Origin: Mikania micrantha
Lineage: Eukaryota > Streptophyta > Magnoliopsida > Asterales > Asteraceae
Length of the DNA: 64,000 nt
Direction: 5' to 3'
NCBI GenBank assembly: GCA_009363875.1
Contig: CM018681.1
Location: 38,395,510-38,459,509, forward strand
Below are positions 34,791-45,720 of this stretch, one piece after another. The notes below the pieces were generated by a model, which ran no database searches, was not told the DNA's origin, and saw only the letters and a program-made list of their open reading frames with translations. Every line of letters starts with the position of its first letter. Position 1 is the stretch's first letter. The position numbers were made by a program, and so were the translations under genes.

Positions 34791-35893
34791 GTGGCAGCCC
34801 AAGGACTACTCGGCCCAAATCCGGTTTCACACGACCCAACCTCACTAGTACTCAGCCCATAGGTTTAACCAAGTCCAAGGAAGTTAGATTGGACCATTAT
34901 GATCATAAATTGGCCCAATATTGTCTTGGAAACTTGTGTGGCTTACATACACATTAGGGGGCCCAATTAAATTCTTTAGGCCTAATCCAAGCCCGTTAGG
35001 CCCACTATTATCCTAATTGGTCCAACACCACACTCAATTGGCCCATCGACAACCTAAGTGGCCCATGGACTTGGTTTAAGGACCATCATGGTTATATAGG
35101 TCCAAGGGCCAATGTTGGATCATAAATTTGATAATTGTGAAATGATAAATTTTAGGATAAGTTTATAACTTAACCTAATAATGGATCAAGTCACAATCTC
35201 AAAACTTAAACAATTGGAACATCTTATCACCATACATGTAATCAATGGTTATCAAATTCGCAAGCAATTATCATTTTATGCATAAGATTTATGCACAAAA
35301 GAACATTTCATATTCTTTTCTTGGACCCATGATCAATCAAGTGATTCAAAGCATAACTTTCAAGTTTACACAACAATCATAATCATGATCAAGTAATCAA
35401 GAGTGATCAAGTTCGAGAGAACACGAGTCAATCAATGAATCAAGGTCTATACAATTATAAATCTTATATCTTATGTATGACTTACAATGTTATAGGAACC
35501 AATTAGAAGTCCTGTTTGCTACTTGCTATCTGTTTTAGTTCAGAGTCTACTGCAGACAGGTGAGAACACTAGCCCCTCTTTTACTGTTTTACAACTGTTT
35601 TGGGGTGGAACACGTGATCAAACCCGCTATTTACAATCGTATTTCATTACACAGGATGTGTGTATTCTTATAAACATTACAGGTTCATTTTACGAATCCA
35701 AGGGATTCATCAACTGTTTTAAAGGAATTATCAACTATTAAACTCTTTTCGTTAAAAAGGTTTATAAAGGATCTTTGAACTGTTTCATAACAGATTTATT
35801 TAAATGTTTTTATAAAGAATAAACACTTTTAAGTAATGGATTTTATAAACTCTTTGTTATAAATCTTGTTATTATACAAGGTCACTAATTGAT

Positions 35894-36033
35894 GGTATTC
35901 AAATCAAGGTGTTCATTTCATGGTATTCAAATCAAGTGGTTCATTTCATGGTATTCAAATCAAGTGGTTCATTTCATGGTATTCAAATCAAGAGAATCAT
36001 TTCATGGTATTCAAAACAAAGGATTTAATTCAT
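35894..36033 (+). repeat. 28-bp tandem repeat, five copies
   Basis: Unit starts GGTATTCAAATCAAG at 35894, 35922, 35950, 35978 and 36006, an exact 28-bp period, containing TTCATTTCAT. A looser relative occurs in the 5' LTR remnant near 29960-30055. Confidence 0.92.
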
Positions 36034-36864
36034 GGGATTAAATAAAGGTTTTCAATTCATGTTATCAAATAAGGCATTAACACGTTCGGTTAAAGTAAGG
36101 TTCATAAACATGGTGTCTATTGTTGTAAACAAACTTGTAAACGCATCAAGTATCACATTCATTAGCGTTAGTACTGGGTGATGACAACAAGGGAAAGCGG
36201 ACACATTGGTTCTTATCCAGGATGGAGTTAGCTTTTAAATTTGTTTTAAAAGCTAACTGCAGGTCTGGTGTCATTATGGTTTTCAAAATTGCTATACATT
36301 ATCTAACTCCAAACGTGGTTTGGGACTTGATATTATATGTTGGCTTTCGTGCAAACAGTGATTGGACTGTTTACACTCATTTTCTTACTTGATGTTAGTT
36401 TGGGTTGCAGCTCATCCATGTGAATCATTTATTACTTTAACATACCTATGCCTTATATCACATATTCATGATTTCATATGTTAAACCTATTGTTCTCACC
36501 AACTACGTCTGTAGTTGACAGTTACTTTTCACGTGTTTCAGGTAATCAGGTTTAAGACATTCTCAGAGACAACTAAGGAGACCATTCTAAGATAGAACAA
36601 GATGAAGAAACATGCTAGGATGGATTAGAAACACACTAAATCTTAATTGTTTAATTGTCTTGTTTGAAGTCTTATTTTGTAACTATATTTTGGGTCTGTA
36701 GTTGTCTTTCTTTTGGTAGATAGATTGTCTGTAACTAAACAACTGTCTAAACATTATGAAATGTAGTAATCCATTGTGGTTGTTCTTATTCAATACTTGT
36801 GCATGATTCAACTGTTCATACGTCACCGCGCCGTGGATTCCGCACGCGGCGCAGGGGTGTGACA

Positions 36865-37880
36865 TAAACCCCCAAAAGTACGCTGGTACTGAGGGACCTA
36901 CCGGCCTGCTACAATGGCTGGAAAGCATCGAGGACATTCATGACTTCACCGGATGTCCTGAAAATCTGAAGGTCAAGACGGCCTCAAGCACTTTTCACAA
37001 AGGCGCTCTCACTTGGTGGAATTCTGAGAAGAACACCAGAGGGCGGGAGGTTGCATTGTCCTTACCGTGGGAAGATTTCAAGAAATTACTTGTGGAGCAG
37101 TTTTGCCATCGCCATGAGCTGAAGAAACTGGAGGCTGAAATGTGGAGTTTGGCCCAAGACAGTGGCAAAAATGCGAAGTATACAACTTGCTTCCATGAGT
37201 TGTGCGTCCTAGTGCCACACCTAGTTACTCCTCTATCCCGCAAGATATAGAAGTACATTGAAGGCTTGCCCCTAGTCATAAGGGGAAATGTTATGGGAAG
37301 TAATCCCACTACTTTGGAGATGGCTATTCATCTGAGTGCGACTCTTACTGAAGAGTATGTCAAAGCTGGCTTACTCACTCGGAAAGGCTACAAGAGGGCT
37401 CAGACTGATGAAGGAAAGAAGCCCTAGAAACATCAACCCAAGAAGAAGAAACAGAAGCAGAAGATGATCAAGAATTATTCAACCATGACTGTAGCTACAC
37501 CTATCCAAGCCACTCCCATTACTGCTGTTCCACAACCTGCTACGGCTAGAAAGCCATATACCGATCCATACCCATTTTGCACGAAGTGCCAATATCACCA
37601 TCTTCCTACTCTTTCGTGCAGAAAATTTCTCAAATGTGGAAGATTTGGACACTTGGTAGCAACGTGCTGTGCCACTCATTTTGCTGCTACTACTACAACC
37701 ACCGTTCCCGCTATTACACATGGAAAAGCCTGTTATAACTGCGGAGCAGAGGGACACTTCAGAAACTGGTGTGCACGTCTCAACAACAACACAGCTACAA
37801 CTGCCACTGCTCGTTCCTTTGTCATCGGCCGAGGCACGCGAGGAGCCGGCAATCATCACAGGCACATTTCTCATCAACAA
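36865..37880 (+). pseudogene. Gag of an old Ty3 element D, 5' end cut off
   Basis: It opens mid-gag right after LTR C. Recognisable blocks are LLQWLESIEDIHDFTGCPENLK, LTWWNSEKNTRGREVALSLPWEDFKKLL, YIEGLPLVIRGNV, a basic segment KKKKQKQK, CTKCQYHHLPTLSC, and zinc knuckles KCGRFGHLVATC and CYNCGAEGHFRNWC. Stops follow LSRKI (37247-37249) and GKKP (37425-37427). It is homologous to the gag at 13-1143. The missing N-terminus should lie left of element C, which inserted here. Confidence 0.9.
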
Positions 37881-38286
37881 TCATTATGTTTCAACATTGT
37901 TTGATACCGGTGCAGACAAAAGTTTTGTTTTTGCTACTGTTTCAAATTTATTGGTTATACAACCATCAGTACATACTATTCTATTTACACTAGAAGTAGC
38001 TGATGGTAAGAATATACTTGTTATTTCAAATATGAATGATTGTAAACTTATGCTTAATGATCATTTGTTCTCCGTCGATCTCATTCCAATGACACTTGGA
38101 AGCTTCGAAGTACTCATTGGAATGGAATGGTTATCTAAACATAACGTCGATGTCATCTGTTCGGAGAAGACACTTCGAATTCCCCTACCTTCCACAGAAA
38201 CGATGCAAGTTTACGGTGATAAACCATGCCGCGGATTGAAGGTCGCGTCATGCATCAAGGTTCAGAAGTACCTAAAGAAGAAATAA
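37840..38286 (+). pseudogene. Aspartic protease of Ty3 element D
   Basis: In a shifted frame relative to the zinc knuckles: GTFLINNHYVSTLFDTGADKSFV with the catalytic DTGA (about 37906), then the second half IGMEWLSKHNVDVIC. Such proteases mature the Gag-Pol polyprotein. It ends at a TAA after KYLKKK at 38286, where pol should continue. Confidence 0.85.
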
Positions 38287-39960
38287 TGTGCCTTCCTGGC
38301 ACATGTATTGGAAAAGAAACTTGAGAAGAAGACGGTGAAATACGTACCAGTTATCAGAGATTATTCGGAGGTTTTTCTAGAGTACTTTCCTGGACTACCA
38401 CCAGTCCGACAATTGGAGTTTAGAATCGATCTCGTCCCTGGAGAGAACCCAGCGGCGAAGTCACCGTATTGATTAGCACCGTCTGAGATGCAAGAAATGT
38501 CTAGTCAGCTTCAAGAACATTTAGACAAAGGGTTCATCTGACCGAGCTACTCACCATGGGGAGCTCTGGTTCTCTTTGTCAAGAAGAAGGACGGTTCATT
38601 TTGTATATGCATCGACTATCGTGCATTGAACAAGTTGACAATGAAGAATAGATATCCTCTGCCCAGGATCGATGATCTATTTAATCAATTACAGGGAGCG
38701 ATTTGTTTCTCTAAGATTGATCTACGATCCGGGTATCATCAGTTGAGAGTAAACGATGAGGATATAACAAAGACGACGTTTACAACTCGTTATGGACACC
38801 ATGAGTTCGTAGTTATGCCATTTGGGCTAACTAATGCATCGACAGTGTTCACGGACTTGATAAAATCGAGTCTGTAGGCCGTATTTAGATCAGTTTGTTA
38901 TTATCTTCTTTGATGATATACTGGTTTATTCTAAGTCAAAGCATGAACATGAAGATCATTTGAGGAAGGCCTTAGAGCTTCTAAGAGCTCAACATCTTTA
39001 TGCCAAATTCTCAAAATGTGAATTTTGGTTAGAGGAAGTTCATTTCTTAGGACATGTTATCAAAAAGGATGGGATACATGTAGATCCAGCGAAGATAGAT
39101 GCAATCAAGAAGTGGACTACCCCATCCACTCCTACCGAGATTCGTTCGTTCTTGGGTCTGGCAGGTTATTATTGAATGTTCACAGTGAACTTTTCAAAGA
39201 TAGCCTTTCCACTTACCACTTTGACCCATAAAAGTCACGCGTTTATATGGGGACAGAAACAAGAAGATGCATTTCAACTTCTTAAACAGAAGTTATGCAA
39301 TTCCCCTATCCTTAGCCGTCCAAAAGGAACTGATGACTTCATTGTCTACTGCGATGCTTCAAACCTTGGTCTCGGTTGTGTACTAATGCAACGAGACAAG
39401 GTGATTGTTTATGCTTCAAGACAACTTAAGGTTCATGAGAAGGATTACAATACTCATGATCTTGAGTTAGGGGCTGTGGTCTTGGTACTTAAGATTTGGA
39501 GACACTACCTTTACAATACTAAATGTGTCATCTATACGGACCACAAGAGCCTGCAGGACGTTCTCAATGAGAAAGAGCTCAACATGAGACAAAGACGTTG
39601 GGTTGAGCTTCTAACTGATTATGACTGTGAGATTCGTTACCATTCGGGTAAAGCCAATGTGGTGGCAGATGCTCTTAGTCGAAAGAAACCAATCAAGCCG
39701 ATGCATTTTAGAGCCATGGATATCAATGCTAAACCAAACTTGAAAGACCTTATTCGTATTGCACAGCAACAAGTGGTGATCCAAAATCAACTGAAGACAG
39801 AGTTTGACTGCGGAGTTGAAGGTAAATTAGAACCTCGATCTGATGGGGTTTTATACTTCAATGGCCGTATGTGGATTCCAAATTCAGACGAATTGCGCAT
39901 TGTCATCTGTGATGAGGCTCATAAGTCACGATACTCAGTCAATCCGGGAGCCGATAAGAT
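38287..39960 (+). pseudogene. Reverse transcriptase and RNase H of Ty3 element D
   Basis: Broken pieces in order: VFLEYFPGLPPVRQLEFRIDL, then a stop (38470), KGFI-stop-PSYSPWGALVLFVKKKDGSF, DYRALNKLTMKNRYPLPRIDDL, SKIDLRSGYHQL, VVMPFGLTNAS. A frameshift near 38870 follows, then the FFDDILVYS catalytic segment, HFLGHVI, FLGLAGYY-stop (39174), and RNase H VYCDASNLGLGCVLMQ, YTDHKSLQDVL, ANVVADALSRK. It is a close relative of the pol in element C, with several stops and shifts, so it is older or long inactive. Confidence 0.92.
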
Positions 39961-41090
39961 GTATCAGGAATTGACAACATCTTACTGGTGTCCTGGAATG
40001 AAAAAAGACACAGCCTTATACGTAGGGAAATGCTTAAGGTGTTCAAAAGTCAAGGCGAACATCAGAAGCCCTCGGGACTTCTACAGCAACATGAAATCCC
40101 TCAATGGAAATGGGAGCAAATTTCCATATATTTCATAACCAAGTTGCCAAGAACTTCGCGAGTTTACGATTCAATTTGGGTGATCGTTGATTGACTCATC
40201 AAATCTGCTCATTTTCTTCCAATCCGATAGGATTACAAAATGGAGAAGTTATAAACAAGATCATCGCGTGTCACGGTACTCCAACGTCAATCATATCCGA
40301 TCATGATAGTCGTTTCACTTTTCGCTTTTGGCAATCATTGCAAAAGGCTTTGGAAACCCGTGCTATTCTTAGCACGTCGTATCATCCCCAAACTGACAGT
40401 CAAACACTCGAGGACATGCTTCGTTCTTGTGTGATCGATTTCGGTGGGAGTTGGGATACTGATCTTCCACTTATCGAGTTTTCGTACAACAATAGCTACC
40501 ATACAAGCATTAAGTGTGCACCATTCGAAGCTTTATATGGTAGGAAGTACCGATCACCGGTCTGCTCGACCGAGGTTGGTGACTCATAGGTCGTAGGACC
40601 TGAACTTATTCTAGAAACAACCGAAAAGATCACAATCATTCAATCAAGGCTTAAGGCCGCAAGAGATCGGCAGAAGAGTTATGCTGATCGGCGTCGGTAA
40701 CCGCTTGAGTTTCAAGTCGATGACCGGGTCTTGCTAAAGGTTTCTCCCTAGAAAGGCGTTGTCTGATTCGGGAAGAAAGGGAAACTTGCACCAAGGTACG
40801 TTGGACCTTTTGAGATCCTGGAAAGGATTCGTCCTTTAGCCTACAAAATCAACCTTCCAGTGGAGCTAAGAAATCTTCAGATACATTTAATGTGTCGAAT
40901 CTTAAGAAATTCTTGGTTGATCATGATGTTCAGATTCCACTGGAAGACATTCAGGTTCAAAACAACATGCAATTCATAGAACGTCCAGTCGAGATCATTG
41001 ATCATGGAGTCAAGAAACTCAAACATAACCGGATCCAGATCGTAAAGCTACGATGAGAGGGCAAACGTGGTTCTGAGTTCACCTAAGTAT
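39961..41090 (+). pseudogene. Integrase and chromodomain of Ty3 element D
   Basis: The HHCC finger (CDEAHKSRYSVN...CLRCSKVKA) is followed by a frameshift near 40055. Then EHQKPSGLLQQHEIPQWKWEQ, a stop within VIVD-stop-LIKSAHF, and deletions that remove part of the core (the QSERTIQ segment carrying the catalytic Glu is missing: HPQTDSQTLEDML). DFGGSWDTDLPLIEFSYNNSYH and a decayed chromodomain (RPVEIIDHGVKKLK...EGKRGSEFT) end it near 41090. No polypurine tract or 3' LTR follows. 18 bp later a Cassandra array begins. Confidence 0.9.
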
Positions 41091-41108
41091 AGGTTGGCGA
41101 CAGATAGT

Positions 41109-41381
41109 TGTAACATCCGGCCCCGTCCACCACCAATATTGTCCGCTTTGCCCACTTAGGAGCTCACGGTTTTGCTTTCGGTTGCTCGGGTGAAAAACTT
41201 CCCAGTGAGGTCACCCATCACTAGATTGCTCCAGCCCGAGCACGCTTAACTGTGGAGTTTTCATGTGCTCCATAGCCAGCTAAGCTGAAAACGCGTTGGT
41301 GATGTTAGAGGTGGATCGTTACTTATGAGCCAGGAATCTCTCCTGTTCACGGCCGATGTGAGATTTGCCTAGGATGTTACA
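41109..41381 (-). repeat. Cassandra LTR copy 1
   Basis: 273 bp, TGTAACATCC...GGATGTTACA. The 5S-like segment is at 41257-41191. Confidence 0.93.
41191..41257 (-). promoter_or_regulatory. 5S-rRNA-like Pol III promoter module
   Basis: The minus strand reads CTCCACAGTTAAGCGTGCTC, then GGGC, then ATGGGTGACCTCACTGGGAA. It matches the 5S internal control region (box A AGTTAAGCGTGCT, box C ATGGGTGACCTC...GGGAAGT) with a few changes. It is repeated at 41614-41548 and 41971-41905. It is not a true 5S gene: both ends of 5S are absent. Confidence 0.88.
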
Positions 41382-41465
41382 TACACCCCCCCTTAGGGAC
41401 ACATCGTCCTCGATGAGGTTTGCCCCACCATCCCGTGTAGAACAGGAGTGTCTCTGATACCATTC
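41382..41465 (-). other. Cassandra internal domain 1: primer site and purine tract
   Basis: Minus strand: GAATGGTATCAGAGA (41465-41451) directly after the LTR is the Met primer site. AAGGGGGGGTGTA (41394-41382) directly before the next LTR is the polypurine tract. Confidence 0.88.
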
Positions 41466-41738
41466 TGTAACATCCGGCCTCGTCCACCACCAATATTGTC
41501 CGCTTTGCCTATTTAGGAGCTGACGATTTTGCTTTCGGTTGCTCGGGTGAAAAACTTCCCAGTGAGGTCACCCATCACTAGATTGCTCCAGCCCGAGCAC
41601 GCTTAACTGTGGAGTTTTCATGTGCTCCATAGCCATCTAAGCTGAAAACGCGTTGGTGATGTTAGAGGTGGATCGTTACTTATGAGCCAGGAATCTCTCC
41701 TGTTCACGGCCGATGTGAGATTTGCCTAGGATGTTACA
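41466..41738 (-). repeat. Cassandra LTR copy 2
   Basis: 273 bp and almost identical to copy 1 (for example GGCCTCGTCC instead of GGCCCCGTCC near its right-hand sense end). Confidence 0.93.
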
Positions 41739-41822
41739 TACAGCCCCCCTTAGGGACACATCGTCCTCGATGAGGTTTGCCCCACCATCCCGTGTAGAAC
41801 AGGAGTGTCTCTGATACCATTC
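41739..41822 (-). other. Cassandra internal domain 2
   Basis: 84 bp like domain 1. The purine tract is slightly altered (AAGGGGGGCTGTA). Confidence 0.88.
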
Positions 41823-42095
41823 TGTAACATCCGGCCCCGTCCACCACCAATATTGTCCGCTTTGCCCATTTAGGAGCTCACGATTTTGCTTTCGGTTGCT
41901 CGGGTGAAAAACTTCCCAGTGAGGTCACCCATCCCTGGATTGTTCCAGCCCGAGCACGCTTAACTGTGGAGTTTTCATGTGCTCCACAGCCAGCGAAGCC
42001 GAAAACGTGTTGGTGATGTTAGAGGTGGATCGTTACTTATGAGCCAGGAATCTCTTCTGTTCACGGCCGATGTGAGATTTGCCTAGGATGTTACA
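41823..42095 (-). repeat. Cassandra LTR copy 3
   Basis: 273 bp. It carries its own substitutions (CCCATCCCTGGATTG; GCCAGCGAAGCC) and is somewhat more diverged from copies 1 and 2 than they are from each other. Confidence 0.93.
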
Positions 42096-42376
42096 TAAGT
42101 TGCGAAGAAAATTGTGAGAACATAATTCCAAACCGAATGAGTGTAGATTGGAAGCATAGTGGTTTGGCTTAGTGTTGACCACAATACTGTCCAATTGCAT
42201 CTCATTCATTAAATGAGTTGACCATCACTCCCAGTTGGGAGTGAGGAACAATAAACTCATTTAAGTGAGAACAATGTGATGATTAAGAACACGTGGTTGA
42301 TTGCAGAGTGAAAGCCTGAGTTTCCACTAAGGACATGATTGTATATTGTCAAGGTCGTGTTGGGATGGCAGATGGG
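42096..42376. other. Unassigned 280 bp
   Basis: AT-rich sequence between Cassandra and the 1.5 kb repeat. No gene or known element recognised. Confidence 0.5.
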
Positions 42377-43636
42377 CTCAGAAACAGAGCAGTAATAGAA
42401 ACATAACAGTAAGCAGTGCTCTGACTTGAATAAAAATATTACCTTTCAGAAACAACAATATATGTTATAATGTAACTCAGAAATAGTGGGAAATCCCAGA
42501 ATATACCACGAGCCGGCTGTACATAAAATAGTCAAAGGTTCATGGGTAGCTGCTCCCTCTTACCAGACACATGAAATTGTTAGTGCTGGCAAACACATCA
42601 CTATCCCCCATAAATCAGAAAGTACAGTTTAAAAATTATATTAAGAATAGTCCATACGCCTCTCCAGAATTCAGTAAGTGCACAAGTGTACTATCAATGA
42701 ACTAAATCAGAGACGCCGTGAGCTCAACTAACCTCCACGGTGATTCCACATCATGGTTGCCGCCATGAAGGGCATGTAGTCATCCTTATAGGTAGGGACA
42801 TGCTTGGTTAATAGATCAGAAGTTCGGTAGGATAGCTAAAGTACCAAGTTCAGTAGGGTAGTTAAACTACCAAGCTCAGTCATATATGGATCATGCAATA
42901 ATGAGTACTATATAATCTAGATCTATTGCATGTTAAACGAAACAGTGAAACACGATATCATATCGTGACAATCAGAAATCGAGACACAATACATAAACAG
43001 AAATTAAACGATTACAGAAACAAAAATACTATGATTTAAGTAAATAGAATCAGTACCTTAGTCTTGGCAAATAATCAAGAAGTAATAAGAAATTAATTGA
43101 GCAACCAGATCCTTGACGATTCAAAAATATGTGTTTTTGTTTGATTTCACATTAATTTTAAAAAATTAAGATGAGTATACGTAAACCTTTAGATTTTTGT
43201 GATTTAGACCTTCTAACATTTAAATCAGTCAAATTAGTTCGTTTTATGAAGCTGTTTATGAACGTTAAAGAACATTTATTAATTTCGTAAACCAGAGATT
43301 TTAACTTTTTTCTATCGGAATGGTTTTTGGTTAAAATGGATTTGAAACATTAAAATAGAATAAAAACATTGGGGAGAGAATTTACTCTCACGACCCAGAC
43401 TTCATTCATGTTTTTAAACCAATTGATTTGGTTTCAATTGTTTGTTTAATTTTTGTTTGCTTAATAAGTATGTATTATCGGTTTTAATTGAAACGAATTT
43501 GGAAGGATTTATGCAAAACATGCATGAGAGCAACTCCAGCACGTGGGCCTTAAACCACAAGCTTTAACAAACCAGCTACACTCTACATTTGTTAACCTTA
43601 ACCTTCCTGTATGTCTTCATATTTTTTTCCTTTACA
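42377..43636 (+). repeat. Unidentified 1.5 kb repeat, copy 1, left part
   Basis: Aligns with 59290-60556 at high identity (CCACGAGCC...GTACATAAAATAGT; ATGGTTGCCGCCATGAAGG; TTGGGGAGAGAATT...ACGACCCAGACTTC). Shared palindromes are CACGATATCATATCGTG (42951-42967) and an inverted repeat around TTGCCG (near 42753-42772). It has no coding frame. It breaks at about 43636 and continues at 47556. Confidence 0.8.
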
Positions 43637-44560
43637 TGCAGGTTCGTGAATTACACAATTAGTGGGAAGTATAGTACTTTAAATCATCAATTAATGATCT
43701 TATGCTTGATTTAACAGGCCATTCAAACAAAGGAAATAAAACCTGGATTGCAAACCGAGATTTAACAGAAAATAAGATGAACTATACAAAGGCATTAACC
43801 GAACCTACTGGATTCAAATGTTCGTGAGTTTACCTTGAAAGTGGCGGAAAAACGTATAGCAACCATAAAAGCAATGGCTATTTTGTTTTGGGTGAGCCAC
43901 TTGATGTCCGATCAACCTGGTGATTGTGGTGCCGAGATCTTTAGCCACGGTTTTTGTAGGACTTTAGCCTGTGTGAGGCTGTAATTGAGAGGCCGATAAA
44001 TTATACGATCTTTTGTGTATGGTATGGCTATAAGATGATCGGTGTTCTTGTTGAGTTTGAAGAACTAAAATGAGGTTTTTTGGTTCTACAAATGTAGGCC
44101 GAAGTATGAATTAATTACGAATAGTAATGGCGCGACTTCATTACCAATTACTCCTTTTTGACCGATAATATACCCTAAGTTAATTCCTTTCGGTTACAGT
44201 AATAAATATCAAGCTAACCCACGAACGAATGAATTGTATAATGTCCGAGTACGATTCGCGTACGAGTTGGTTTCCAAAACTTTAGTTTTAGTTCGATCAT
44301 TTACGGTTGTGATTATTAGCCGAGTTTTGTTTACATAATAATTTCATGATTATAATATGTTAAGGTAATTTCAAACTATTAACTGTTAATAAACGCCTAT
44401 GACCCGGTTACTATCAAATACTATTTGATAGATAAAGAAATTCGACTTCAGTTAAAGGAATTTGTCATTCTCAAATCTCAAGTACAAGTTAACACGGCAT
44501 GATTCCGGGTACTAATTAGTTTTAGAGTCAGTTTTCAGTTCCTTTGGGTAAGGTTGCGGG
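43637..44560. other. Unassigned insert inside repeat copy 1
   Basis: About 920 bp absent from copy 2. It looks like LTR or leader sequence (TTCGTGAGTTTACC; GCCGAAGTATG) but I could not assign ends. The solo LTR 44561-47550 is inserted in it near its right end. Confidence 0.4.
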
Positions 44561-44820
44561 TGTGACAACCGGTATACGAGCTACCCTGAGTCCTTAATCC
44601 AAGGATGTGCACAACCACAGGGTAGAAGATTGCGTTACAAGTGTGACGATAACGATAATAAACAACAACCAAAATACATGGAGTATTCCTAAGACAGTTA
44701 GGAAAATCCATTGAAGCACAGAAACATGAATCAGAATAAAAGACAAACACCGTGTGAGGGAAAACAATGAGCAAAATCTGAATGGATAACGTTTGGAGTA
44801 TCGATCCAATGAGATATCGG

Positions 44821-44939
44821 CATGGGTGACGATCCATGTGGATATGTTGTTAGATTTGATACACTAAATGATATCCTTACCGTACAAAACAATGCCAGCA
44901 TTTAAATCTAACGTGACTATGTATGGGTGATGATTCATA
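44821..44939 (+). promoter_or_regulatory. U3 hairpin pair of LTR D
   Basis: 44821-44838 has arms CATGG and CCATG around GTGACGAT. Near 44922-44939 arms TATGG and TCATA (one wobble) surround GTGATGAT. The stem sequence differs from other LTRs while pairing is kept. Confidence 0.6.
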
Positions 44940-45035
44940 GAGATGTCAGCGTGAGTCTTTTAACGTTGATACAAAACAATGACAATTTTAATAAAATTTC
45001 CCAAAAACAATTTAATAAACAATCAAAATTTTAAC

Positions 45036-45720
45036 ACACACAACCATTCGTACCAATGGATCTTCATTGGTATGAATAGGTTTATTCAGTGAAGCTTTAA
45101 AGTCATTCGTACAAATGACTCATTCGTGCGACAGCACAACTATAAAAGCAACACTTCCGTTTTTCAAACCTATTTTTCACCCAACTCTCCCAACCAAACT
45201 CCTCTCTCAGCCACTCAATTTTTCAACCAGTTCCACGCGAAATCGGACCATTTCACCGTCCAAATCGTGTGTATTTCAACCCGAACACCTCAATTTCAAG
45301 ATTTCAACTATTTTCATCCCATTTCGGTCAAATAGGAGCTCCACGGTAAGTATTAGCACCGATCCTTTGCACCAGAACACTCCAAAACGTTTGACCATCA
45401 ATTTTGACCATAAAAACAACAAAAGTAACCACCGATTTCAAAAATGGCGTTTTGGTGAATCTGTAGACGAATGAGCCAGACGAAGGGCTCATTCGTGTGA
45501 ATCAGAAACCCCTTTCGCCGAGGAAAGTCGCCCGAACGAGCTGTTGGACGAATGAGCAATCACGCGAATGACATGGACTCATTCGCTTGCGACTACCATA
45601 CGAATGGAGACACATTCACACGAAGGGAACACCAGAATAAGAGTATGAATTCGAGTCAATCCATTCGTGTGAATGAAGGTCATTCGCACGAATAGGCCAT
45701 TTGTACCAAGAGAAGCCTAA
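45036..45720 (+). repeat. CATTCG/CGAATG cloud and TATA box of LTR D
   Basis: Over 15 CATTCG or CGAATG words on both strands, beginning before the TATA box (45141-45147, ACTATAAAAGC) and densest at 45468-45700. The frames at 45115-45474 are cloud and leader artefacts. Confidence 0.75.

Larger units (their letters stand above)
33316..36864 (+). repeat. 3' LTR of Tekay-like element C, 3549 bp
   Basis: TG/CA ends, left edge set by the polypurine tract and right edge by GCAGGGGTGTGACA. The next bases TAAAC open into the gag of an older element, so this LTR inserted there. In order it has a GTGACGAT hairpin (33652-33671), ACCCGGGCTATAAAAG (TATA 33949-33955), a CT-rich leader (about 34026), a CGAACC cloud (34380-34790), a GGCCCA cloud (34790-35110), donor-like CAG/GTGAGAACA (35559), a 28-bp tandem array (35894-36033) and acceptor-like TTTCAG/GTAATC (36541). 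The short frames at 34346-34648 come from the cloud. Confidence 0.92.
41109..42095 (-). mobile_element. Cassandra TRIM, three LTRs in tandem
   Basis: Three 273-bp LTRs (41109-41381, 41466-41738, 41823-42095) alternate with two 84-bp internal domains. LTR ends are TGTAACATCC...GGATGTTACA, a perfect 10-bp inverted repeat. The LTR carries a 5S-rRNA-like stretch on the minus strand, the hallmark of Cassandra. Each internal domain has a tRNA-Met primer site and a purine tract and no coding capacity. Cassandra moves in trans using enzymes of other elements. The outer flanks ATAGT and TAAGT are not an exact target duplication. Confidence 0.93.

Noticed and set aside
36865..41090. Element D as the internal region belonging to LTR C
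   Set aside because: The gag begins in mid-protein directly after the LTR with no primer site, so LTR C inserted into D.
41191..41257. 5S rRNA gene
   Set aside because: Only the internal promoter region of 5S is present, embedded in a TRIM LTR. The 5' and 3' stems of 5S are absent.
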